Assembly (NCBI RefSeq): GCF_050434925.1
Contig: NZ_JBNDJK010000001.1
Span: 5,146,001-5,210,000 of the forward strand
Origin: Inquilinus ginsengisoli_B
GTDB taxonomy: Bacteria > Pseudomonadota > Alphaproteobacteria > DSM-16000 > Inquilinaceae
Direction of reading: 5' to 3'
Length of the DNA: 64,000 bases
Shown here: in pieces, positions 1-7,047 of the stretch
How the letters are laid out: the number at the start of each line of letters is the position of its first letter
How positions within the stretch are numbered: the stretch's first letter is position 1
Position numbers and translations under genes: made by a program
The notes under the pieces: generated by a model
The model's database searches: none
What the model saw: the letters and a program-made list of their open reading frames with translations, nothing else
Told to the model about the DNA's origin: nothing

Positions 1-2
1 TG

Positions 3-1235
3 CCCTTCGGCCGGCTGGCCTATCTGTCGCAGACCGGGAAGGCAGGGGAAGCCAGTCGGTTCTGGACCACGATGAACGGCACGGCGGTGGCGGCGGACGG
101 CACCGCCGCGGCCAACACCGGCTACACCCTGGCTGCCGACTGGGACGACCTCACCCCCGGCCAGCGCTTGGAGATGGGACTCGGCGTCGCCCTCTGGGGT
201 GGCCTGACCCTGGCGGTCGGCCGGACCGGCCGATCGTCGGCCGACCAGCCGCGGATCGAGGTGACCGACAGCGCCGGCCGCCCGATCGACGCAGCGCCCG
301 GCCCCGACATCGCCCCCAGGCCGTCGCTGCCCCAGCGCTCCGGCTGGCGGGAGCAGGCGAAGCAGGATCTCCGGAGCCGGCCGGGCGTGGATCCGGACGA
401 TCTCTACTTCATCGACATCCGGCACGCGAACCGGGACGGCGACGGGGTGTACGAGGACGGCTCCCCGGTCTCGCCGCACGAGATCGTGATCCAAGCCGAC
501 CGGCTGGAGCGCGAGGACCGGCCGATCGTCCTCAACATGGCGGACGGCGCTGCCGACAATCGGGCGTTCGCGCAGAAGCTCGCCGACACCGCCCAGGCGC
601 CGGTCTATCTGCGCCGGGAGGAGGGAGGCCAGACGGCGTTCCGGCCCTCCCCGGACGCGATGCCGCGCTGGTCGGTCGAGGTCGAGGGGCGGACGCTCTG
701 GCGGGTGGAGCCGGACGGCAGCCGCCACCGCATCGACGATGTCGAAGGCCTGCTCGGCCCCCGGCTCGGGGCCGGCTTCTTCAAGACCGCTTTCGCCTTC
801 GGCGACAAGGCGCTCGTGATCCTCCGCCGGCACGATCTCCTGCCCGGCTTCAAGGAGATGGTGATGCTGAACCAGCTGGACGAGGCGGGACTGCCGGTGG
901 CGAAGCCGCTCGGGCTGATCCGCGTCGGCGGCCGGCCCGCAATGCTTCTCGACCGCTATGTCGGCAACAGCAAGGACATGCTCGAGGGCACCAGGGTCGC
1001 GGACACCTCCCGCCTGAACGAGAACAGCCTGCTCAGCCTGCAGCGGATCAAGCTGGCGATGCAGATGCGGAAGATCGACATCCGCGACCTCCAGTTCCTG
1101 GTGAAGGAGGACGGCAGCTTCGTCATCGCCGACCCCGTGGCGGTGCATCGGGGAGTCGAGCCGTCGGCGGAGGCGCTGGAGACCCTCGACAAGTTCATCG
1201 CCGCCATCGAGGCCAAGCTCGGCCATCGCGGATAG
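3..1235 (+). CDS. C-terminal end of a large toxin-like protein with a kinase-like terminal domain (5' partial)
   Basis: The frame is open from base 3, with no stop before the first ATG at 72, and it reads sensibly there. The true start is therefore probably left of the window and the ATG at 72 is internal. Three parts are visible. A hydrophobic Gly/Leu stretch lies near 170-220. A middle part contains FAQKLAD and a PVY strand, resembling the degenerate peptidase-like modules often found before toxin tips. The last ~155 residues (from about 770) look like a protein-kinase fold: a Gly-rich loop (LGAGFFKTAF), a possible alpha-C Glu in KEMVML, a hinge-like MLLDRY, then IDIRDLQFLV followed by IADP in place of the HRD and DFG motifs. 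The kinase resemblance is inference from spacing. It could equally be a phage or secreted-effector C-terminus. No immunity-sized ORF lies in the 112 bp before nadE. Confidence 0.5.
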   Translation, partial: PFGRLAYLSQTGKAGEASRFWTTMNGTAVAADGTAAANTGYTLAADWDDLTPGQRLEMGLGVALWGGLTLAVGRTGRSSADQPRIEVTDSAGRPIDAAPGPDIAPRPSLPQRSGWREQAKQDLRSRPGVDPDDLYFIDIRHANRDGDGVYEDGSPVSPHEIVIQADRLEREDRPIVLNMADGAADNRAFAQKLADTAQAPVYLRREEGGQTAFRPSPDAMPRWSVEVEGRTLWRVEPDGSRHRIDDVEGLLGPRLGAGFFKTAFAFGDKALVILRRHDLLPGFKEMVMLNQLDEAGLPVAKPLGLIRVGGRPAMLLDRYVGNSKDMLEGTRVADTSRLNENSLLSLQRIKLAMQMRKIDIRDLQFLVKEDGSFVIADPVAVHRGVEPSAEALETLDKFIAAIEAKLGHRG

Positions 1236-1347
1236 GTCGCCACGATCCACTTGATCTTCTCAATCTGAGAATTAAGTTGGAGGCGACACCTTCAAGCCGG
1301 CGCGGACGGCTGCTAGGGTGCCCCGACCGTCATCCGTGGATCCCGTC

Positions 1348-3006
1348 ATGACCGATCGTCTCGTCATCGCCCTCGCCCAACTGAACCCGACGCTCGGCGA
1401 CGTGCGCGGCAACATCGACAAGCTGCGCCGCGCCCGCGACGAAGCCCGCGCCGCCGGCGCCGATCTCATGCTCGCCAGCGAGCTGGCGGTCAGCGGCTAT
1501 CCGCCCGAGGATCTGGTTCTGAAGCCGTTCTTCCTCGACGCGGTGGAGGAGGGGGTGCGCGAGCTGGCGGCCGAGACCGCCGAGGGCCCGGCGCTGCTGA
1601 TCGGCACGCCCTGGCGCGACAATGGCCGCGTCCACAACGCCGTGCTGCTGCTTGACGGCGGCAAGGTCGCGGCGTCCCGGTTCAAGCACGATTTGCCCAA
1701 CTACGGCGTGTTCGACGAGAAGCGGGTCTTCGCCCCCGGCCCGATGCCGGGGCCGATTCCGTTCCGCGGGGTGCGCCTGGGCGTGCCGATCTGCGAGGAC
1801 ATCTGGACCCCCGACGTGGTCGAGTGCCTGGAGGAGACCGGGGCCGAGCTGCTGCTGGTGCCGAACGGCAGCCCCTACGAGGCCGGCAAGGCCGACCAGC
1901 GGCTGCAGATCGTGCTGAACCGGGTGACCGAGAGCGGCCTGGCCCTGGTCTATCTCAACCAGGTCGGCGGCCAGGACGAGCTGGTGTTCGACGGCGCCTC
2001 CTTCGTCATCGGCCGCAACGGTGCGCTGCGCCGCCAGTTGCCTTCGTTCCGCGAGCATGTCGCGATCACCGAATGGGTCCGCGGCGAGGATGGCTGGGAC
2101 TGCGTCGAAGGCGAGCGCATCGCCCCGCCGGACGGGGTCGAGGCGATCTACGGCGCGATGGTGCTCGGCCTCAGAGATTACGTGAACAAGAACGGATTTC
2201 CCGGTGTTCTGATTGGACTTTCCGGCGGTATCGACTCCGCGATCTCGGCCGCGGTCGCGGTCGACGCGCTGGGCGCCGACCGGGTCCATTGCGTCATGCT
2301 GCCGTCGCCCTACACCAGCCAGGACAGCCTGGACGACGCGGCTGAATGCGCCGCGGCGCTGGGCACCCGCCTCGACAGCATCTCGATCGAGCCGGCGATG
2401 CGGGCCTTCGACGCCATGCTGGCGCCGCTGTTCGAAGGCGCGACCCCAGACATCACCGAGGAGAACATCCAGTCCCGCGCCCGCGGCGTCACCCTGATGG
2501 CGCTGTCGAACAAGTTCGGCAAGATGGTGCTGACCACCGGCAACAAATCCGAGATGTCCGTGGGTTACGCCACGTTGTACGGCGACATGTGCGGTGGCTA
2601 TTCGGTGCTGAAGGACGTCTACAAGACCACGGTCTACGAGCTGTCGCGTTGGCGTAACCAGGTCCATCCGGACGGCGCCATGGGCCCGGCCGGACGGGTG
2701 ATTCCGGAGCGGATCATCACCAAGGCGCCGACCGCCGAGCTGAAGCCGAACCAGACCGACCAGGACAGCCTGCCGCCCTATGACGCGCTGGACGACATCC
2801 TCAACTGCCTGGTGGAGGAGGAGCGGAGCGTCGACGAGATCGTCGCCCGCGGCCACGACCGGGCCACGGTGGCGCGGGTGTGGCGCCTGCTCGACCGCGC
2901 CGAATACAAGCGCCGCCAGGCCCCGCCGGGCGTCAAGCTGACCCGCCGCAACTTCGGCCGCGACCGCCGCTACCCGATCACCAATTCGACGCTGAGCCTG
3001 ATCTGA
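1348..3006 (+). CDS. nadE: Glutamine-dependent NAD(+) synthetase
   Basis: Makes NAD from deamido-NAD, ATP and glutamine-derived ammonia, the last step of NAD synthesis, in the cytoplasm. The N-terminal half is a nitrilase-type glutaminase with the expected Glu (ASELAVSGYP), Lys (FKHDLPNYG) and Cys (GVPICEDIW). The C-terminal half is an N-type ATP pyrophosphatase with the P-loop SGGIDS at residues 292-297. The length of 552 residues matches the two-domain family. The ATG at 1348 is preferred over an in-frame GTG at 1318, because MTDRL...ALAQLNPT is the usual start of this family. The stop overlaps the ATG of the next gene (TGATG at 3004-3008), so the following Imm50-like gene is probably translationally coupled. 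Confidence 0.97.
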   Translation: MTDRLVIALAQLNPTLGDVRGNIDKLRRARDEARAAGADLMLASELAVSGYPPEDLVLKPFFLDAVEEGVRELAAETAEGPALLIGTPWRDNGRVHNAVLLLDGGKVAASRFKHDLPNYGVFDEKRVFAPGPMPGPIPFRGVRLGVPICEDIWTPDVVECLEETGAELLLVPNGSPYEAGKADQRLQIVLNRVTESGLALVYLNQVGGQDELVFDGASFVIGRNGALRRQLPSFREHVAITEWVRGEDGWDCVEGERIAPPDGVEAIYGAMVLGLRDYVNKNGFPGVLIGLSGGIDSAISAAVAVDALGADRVHCVMLPSPYTSQDSLDDAAECAAALGTRLDSISIEPAMRAFDAMLAPLFEGATPDITEENIQSRARGVTLMALSNKFGKMVLTTGNKSEMSVGYATLYGDMCGGYSVLKDVYKTTVYELSRWRNQVHPDGAMGPAGRVIPERIITKAPTAELKPNQTDQDSLPPYDALDDILNCLVEEERSVDEIVARGHDRATVARVWRLLDRAEYKRRQAPPGVKLTRRNFGRDRRYPITNSTLSLI

Positions 3007-3488
3007 TGTCCGGCCGCACCCCGTCGGCGCTGCCCGATATTCCCGGCGGGGCCGAACTCATCGAATGGTACGGGTTCATCCCGAGTTTCCATGACGGTTT
3101 CGTGCTGTCGACGAGGCTAGCGAGCGACGGGCCGGGGGAAATCCGTATCCATACTTGGCGGATGACCGATCGGACGGATGAGAAGGGGTATTTCATCCTC
3201 GACAAGCATGCCGTCGTGACCTTCGCCCTCGAAGACGTCACCGATATGAATCTACGCGAATTCAATGAGATCGGATGCATTCATCACCTTGATGTCGCCA
3301 GAGTGGCAGGCGGTTATGAGATTCGGTGGGACGGTGTCGGCGGCACCGGTGGCCCCGGAATCGAGGGCAGCATTCGAACGCGCCGGCTGAGCGTATCCTT
3401 TGTGCCCGGCAAGCCTGATAAGAGTGGTGCGCTTTGGGCCGAGGCCGGCTTTTCGCAAGACAAGCCGACTGCGGCGGGCAGGGGGTGA
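3006..3488 (+). CDS. Imm50-like (immunity protein 50 family) protein
   Basis: A soluble 160-residue protein with no signal peptide. Its opening (WYGFIPSFHDG, then a beta strand, IRIHTW, KHAVVTF and LREFNEIG) matches my memory of the Imm50-type pattern (G..PSFHDA.v ... HTW.m ... KH..VtF.f ... FN.qN.i). That family accompanies polymorphic toxins but also occurs alone. The ATG overlaps the nadE stop, and the stop overlaps the ATG of the oxygenase gene by one base, so it sits in the middle of a tightly coupled run. Its base composition looks less GC-rich than nadE, which hints at transfer. The family call is from recalled motifs. Calling it an immunity protein to the toxin-like end 1.7 kb upstream is speculation. 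Confidence 0.5.
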   Translation: MSGRTPSALPDIPGGAELIEWYGFIPSFHDGFVLSTRLASDGPGEIRIHTWRMTDRTDEKGYFILDKHAVVTFALEDVTDMNLREFNEIGCIHHLDVARVAGGYEIRWDGVGGTGGPGIEGSIRTRRLSVSFVPGKPDKSGALWAEAGFSQDKPTAAGRG

Positions 3489-4039
3489 TGGCGATCCTTG
3501 TCGCGCCCGGCATCTACACGGTCGCAGGCTGCTTCAGCCCGACGGAATGCCGGGGCTGGATCGCTGGGGCTGGCGATTACGAGGCGGCCACGATCACCAC
3601 CGCCAAGGGGGCGGTTCGCGATGCCGGGCTGCGCAACAACAGCCGCGCCATTCGCGACGACGCTGCCATGGCCGCCGACCTTTGGCACCGTCTGCGGAAG
3701 CACGTTCCGCCCTTCCTCGACGGGCGCCAGGCGATCGGCATCAACGAGAGGTTTCGCTTCTATCGCTATGATCAGGCTCAGTATTTCGGCGGCCATGTCG
3801 ACGGCGTGTTCCGCCGTGGCAACGGCGAGGAAAGCCGCCTGACCCTGATGGTCTACCTCAACGACGATTTCACCGGCGGCGAGACCGCTTTCGCCGACAC
3901 CGTCGTCATCCCATCGACCGGCTTGGTACTGCTGTTCCGGCACGAGCTGTTCCATGAGGGCCGGCCGGTGACTGCGGGCGCCAAGCATGTGCTGCGCTCG
4001 GATGTGATGTACGGCCCCGTTGGACGGCTGCACACATGA
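3488..4039 (+). CDS. 2-oxoglutarate/Fe(II)-dependent oxygenase, prolyl-4-hydroxylase type
   Basis: A 183-residue double-stranded beta-helix oxygenase of the P4Hc group. Such enzymes hydroxylate a side chain while decarboxylating 2-oxoglutarate; the substrate here is unknown. The iron ligands are visible as H103-x-D105 (GGHVDGVF) and H156 (LFHEGRPV). K166 lies ten residues after the distal His and is the expected 2-oxoglutarate ligand. RFYRYDQAQYFGGH and LTLMVYLNDDFTGGETAF are typical core strands. The ATG at 3488 overlaps the previous stop by one base, and an upstream extension to 3434 would run inside the Imm50-like gene. The stop overlaps the next start as ATGA (4036-4039). Coupling between the Imm50-like gene and an unknown gene suggests one transcript. 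Confidence 0.88.
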   Translation: MAILVAPGIYTVAGCFSPTECRGWIAGAGDYEAATITTAKGAVRDAGLRNNSRAIRDDAAMAADLWHRLRKHVPPFLDGRQAIGINERFRFYRYDQAQYFGGHVDGVFRRGNGEESRLTLMVYLNDDFTGGETAFADTVVIPSTGLVLLFRHELFHEGRPVTAGAKHVLRSDVMYGPVGRLHT

Positions 4040-4530
4040 CGGCCTCCGGCCCCCATTTCGGACAGGCCCATGCGCTGCTCGACCATCCGGAGACCTATTC
4101 CGGCCTGGCGCCGCATCGGGACGCCCGCCGGCTGTTGCGTTTGTGGCGCTACCCGTCCTTCGAGCCGTATTGCTCTTGGGCGGTGATCGAGGCCCGGTCG
4201 GGCCTGTTTCTCCGCCGCGTGGTCTGGGATCAGCGCCTGCAGGACCCGGAGCCCGTCACTTACGGCAGCGAGGCGATCCTGCGGCAGGAGGAGATCGCAG
4301 CAGTGCTGGCGGAACTGGCGGCCATCAGGCTGGCGCCGTTTTCGACCATCAGGATCCTCGGGCTCGACGGCACCGGCTATGGCGTCGAGCAGGGCGACGG
4401 CTTCGGGTCCGCCAGGTTGGAATGGTGGGATCTCCACCACCCTGAGGATTGGGCTCCGCTGCACCAATGGCACGAGCGGACGGTTGCCCGATTCGACGCG
4501 CTGCTGCCGGCCCGGTCCGTGGCTGGGTGA
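4036..4530 (+). CDS. Hypothetical protein, last gene of the nadE-linked run
   Basis: A 164-residue soluble protein whose family I do not recognise. It is rich in Trp and aromatic residues (LRLWRYPSF, WWDLHHPEDW, LHQWHERT), lacks a signal peptide or membrane segment, and has an Arg-rich N-terminal third. Its size and composition are like immunity or SMI1-type small proteins, but I see no diagnostic motif. It overlaps the oxygenase stop by four bases (ATGA), so it is probably expressed with the oxygenase and the Imm50-like protein. It ends about 125 bp before the cupin gene, which has its own signal peptide and appears to be a separate unit. Confidence 0.7.
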   Translation: MTASGPHFGQAHALLDHPETYSGLAPHRDARRLLRLWRYPSFEPYCSWAVIEARSGLFLRRVVWDQRLQDPEPVTYGSEAILRQEEIAAVLAELAAIRLAPFSTIRILGLDGTGYGVEQGDGFGSARLEWWDLHHPEDWAPLHQWHERTVARFDALLPARSVAG

Positions 4531-4656
4531 CGTCCGGCCGCTTCAGAAAGGCACCGACCCCCGTCACATCGTCACGTGCCGTCTCGTCTTGAGGACGAGG
4601 CGCTGCCATCCGGCCGTCCGGGCCGGGTGCCGGCGCTCCATCCGAAAGGCACGATC

Positions 4657-5064
4657 ATGAAGCGCTTTCTCGCCGCCCTGGCCGTCGCGACACTCTGCGC
4701 CGGCGCGGCATCGGCCGACGACAACGCGGCCAGGGTGACCCTGGTCTACGAGCACACCCTGCCGAACGTCCCTGGCAAGAGCCTCCGCGGCGTGCTGGTG
4801 GAGTACGCGCCCGGCGGCTCCTCGCCGGCGCACACCCATCCCAGCTCCGCCTTCATCTATGCCACCGTGCTCGAGGGGGCGATCCGCAGCCAGGTCAATG
4901 ACGGACCGGTGGTCACCTACAAGGCTGGGGAGAACTTCTCCGAGATGCCGGGCGACCGCCACGCCGTCAGCGCCAATGCCAGCGCGACCGAGCCCGCCAA
5001 GCTGCTCGCCGTCTTCGTCGTCGACACCGACGAGACGGTGCTGACCTCGCCGATCCACGAGTGA
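4657..5064 (+). CDS. Secreted cupin-domain protein
   Basis: A 135-residue protein with an N-terminal signal peptide (MKRFLAALAV... cleaved near ASA-DD, residue ~22), so it acts in the periplasm. The mature part is a single cupin barrel: AHTHP supplies two metal-binding histidines, FIYATVLEGAIRSQV is the usual cupin strand pair, and MPGDRHAVS carries the second-motif histidine. Homologues are small metal-binding cupins of mostly unknown substrate. The ATG at 4657 is chosen because it begins the signal peptide; the frame is open further upstream to 4576 but that part reads as noise. The gene converges on the remnant hydrolase (5112-5549, minus). Confidence 0.85.
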   Translation: MKRFLAALAVATLCAGAASADDNAARVTLVYEHTLPNVPGKSLRGVLVEYAPGGSSPAHTHPSSAFIYATVLEGAIRSQVNDGPVVTYKAGENFSEMPGDRHAVSANASATEPAKLLAVFVVDTDETVLTSPIHE

Positions 5065-5111
5065 TCCGGGCGCCGCGGACCGGTGCGTCAGAGCCCGGCC
5101 CGCGCGCGTCG

Positions 5112-5549
5112 TCACTTCGCCAGGGCCTCGCGGATGGCGTCGCCGGCCTGCTTCCGGGCAGCCTGCGTCCCGGCCACATCGCGGATGCCGTTGAGCAGCA
5201 CGAAGTCGTGGATCATGCCGTTGTAGCGAGTGGCCGTGACCTCGGCCCCGGCCTCCTTGAGTCGGCGGGCATACGCCTCGCCCTCGTCGCGCAGCGGGTC
5301 GTTCTCGGCGGTGATCACCAGCGCCTTCGGCAGGCCGCGCAACTGCTCGGGCGAGGCCCGCATCGGCACCGCATAGGGGTTTCGCCGCGTCGTCTCGTCC
5401 GGCGCGTAGATGTTCCAGCCGAACTGCATGAAGGCGCGCGGCAGAAACCGCCCGGTGTCGAAGTCGCGGTAGGAGGCGGTCTCGAAGTCGGTGTCCGTCG
5501 CCGGGATCAGCAGCACCTGCGGCCGGATCGCCAGCCACCAGACCGGCAT
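5112..5549 (-). pseudogene. Truncated alpha/beta-hydrolase (HSL/acetyl-esterase type), C-terminal part only
   Basis: The remaining ~140 residues match the second half of hormone-sensitive-lipase-type esterases: QVLLIPATDTDFETASY, the acid region ALVITAENDPLRDEGEAYARRL with the catalytic Asp, and the catalytic His in YNGMIHDFVLLNG. Everything upstream is missing, including the oxyanion HGGG and the nucleophile GDSAGG, so it cannot be active. Homology stops at about 5530-5540. Beyond that the plus strand immediately reads as the C-terminus of a LysR regulator. The first few residues of the open frame (MPVWWLAI) are antisense of that neighbour. This fits loss of the 5' half by deletion rather than gradual decay. 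Confidence 0.8.
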
Positions 5550-5673
5550 CTATTTCGTCTATGTCAGCCGCCGGCAGCAGCCGAAGGCGACTCGGGCGTT
5601 CATGGAATTCGCCGAAGCCAAGATGCGGGAGCATTGGCTGGCCGAGCCAGTGCCGGATCAGCCCCGACGGTGA
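5542..5673 (+). pseudogene. Truncated LysR-family regulator, C-terminal ~43 residues only
   Basis: The short frame reads GIYFVYVSRRQQ, then RAFMEFAEAKM and a stop at 5671-5673. This is the characteristic end of a LysR-type regulator (G.y.vYpsRrq..p..RaFidF). The DNA-binding domain and most of the effector domain are absent. The reading frame runs back to 5491, but those upstream residues are antisense to the hydrolase remnant. The two remnants are oriented as a divergent regulator/target pair with their 5' halves and the shared promoter removed. The evidence is a short match, but the pattern is distinctive. Confidence 0.65.
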
Positions 5674-5765
5674 CGCCCTGACGATCCAGCCCGCCGCCGG
5701 CCGCGCTGGGCCAAGGATAATGTCGTTAACGCAATGTTCATTGCGCAACCCTTCGGGCTTCGTTC

Positions 5766-6670
5766 ATGCTACGTTCCATGGAGCCCACACCAGCAGATCT
5801 CGACGTCCAGGCCTTCTGCCGCAGCCTCGCGCTGCAGCAGATCCAGATGCTCACGCGCCTGGCCGAGATCGCCATGCAGCTGGCCGAGGGCGAAGGCGTC
5901 CGCGCCGTCGCGGCCCAGGCCCGCGCCGCCCAGCCCAAGGCCGACGAGGCCGCGGTGCAGACGGCCCGGGCCGAGGCGCAGGAGGCCGGGCTGGCCTTCA
6001 GCCGCTTCTCCCGCACCGTGCAGCGCTCCCTGGCGCTGCGCGCCCGTGCCGCCGACACCCTGTGCGCCCGCGAGAAAGCCCAGGCCGCCGAGCGCGAGGC
6101 CACCCGCGAGGCCCGCCGTGACGGTCACCGCAACCAGGTCGAGGAGACCCTGCACGAGGTCATCTGGCAGGAGATCGAGGATCCCCGCCGCGCCGCCGCC
6201 CTCCAGGATGAGCTCGATGAGCGGGTCGACGACCTCTACGACAGCGACGAGCCGGTCGAGGACCGGCCGCTCGGCTCGGTGATGGCCGGGCTGGCCTGCG
6301 GCCTCGGCATCACCGAGGAATGGCGCCGCTGGGCCGGCCCCTGGCAGACCACGCCGCGCCCGGCCCCGGCCGGCGGGCGGCGAGGCCGAGATCCAGGCGG
6401 TGACGGCGCGGACGACGGCCTTCTGCGACCGCCGAGCGGGCCCGGCGCCGGGACACGGCCCGCGCCGTGGTCGAGCGGGCCTTCGCCAGGCTCGACCCGG
6501 CCCGCGTCCCGGGCCTCAAGGCCGGGCTGGCGGTCCGGCTGCAGGAAGCCGACGTCATCAAGTGGTTCGATACCGAGACCACCTACACCATCGCCGAGCG
6601 CCCCTCACGCTCCCTCGGCATCGACCCCTATCTCTGGCTCCACAGCTCGAACGCACCCGACACCGGGTGA
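5766..6670 (+). pseudogene. Hypothetical protein gene interrupted by two frameshifts
   Basis: The gene begins at the ATG at 5766 or 5778. It encodes an Ala/Glu/Arg-rich, helical, coiled-coil-like protein (AEIAMQLAEGEG, FSRFSRTVQRSLALRARAAD, EVIWQEIEDP). The first frame stays coherent to about 6360 (EEWRRWAGPWQ). Coherent sequence then moves to the next frame (GEAEIQAVTARTTAFCDR, about 6376-6430). From about 6431 it moves to the third frame (AERARRRDTARAVVERAFARLDP ...) and ends at 6668-6670. Two successive shifts in the same direction in G/C runs suggest single-base insertions or sequencing errors. If repaired, the product would be about 300 residues. I recall similar helical proteins of unknown function in Rhodospirillales. 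The first frame continuing to 7448 is not biological. Confidence 0.6.
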
Positions 6671-6703
6671 GCGCGAAGTCGACCGGTCCGATGGCCCGAG
6701 CCA

Positions 6704-6834
6704 CCCCCTCACCCGAAATCGCTGTGCGATTTCGGCCTCTCCCCAAGGAGAGGTGAATGGAGAGCCGCACCTTTTTCCCTCTCCTCGGGGAGAGGGAGGG
6801 GCCCGTCGCGTTGGCGACGGGAGGGTGAGGGGGG
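6704..6834 (+). repeat. Mosaic palindromic intergenic repeat, copy 1
   Basis: Non-coding element bounded by inverted termini (CCCCTCACCC on the left, GGGTGAGGGG on the right). Inside are four nested hairpins: CCGAAATCGC/GCGATTTCGG at 6713-6735, CCTCTCC/GGAGAGG, CCCTCTCC/GGAGAGGG and CCCGTCGC/GCGACGGG. A related copy in the opposite orientation lies at 59411-59538. It sits between the broken gene and alaS, in a stretch (6671-7047) where I see no gene. Confidence 0.75.
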
Positions 6835-7047
6835 CCGAGCCGAAAATGATGCGCCCCCCAATGCCCCCGGCGCAACCCAAGGAATCCGCCTCGGCCAGCG
6901 CCGTCGCGCCGGCGGATGGCATGATATCGGCAACGTTTCAACCGCGTCCCTTCCTGGACAGCGGTCGCCCCGGCGCGCTACAAGCGTCGGCTCGGCCGTC
7001 GGGTTCTCCGAGGCCGCACCATCAAGACGCCCAGGCCGACCTCCCCG

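Noticed and set aside
1330..2856. 508-codon minus frame opposite nadE
   Set aside because: Fully antisense to nadE; composition is a GC artefact.
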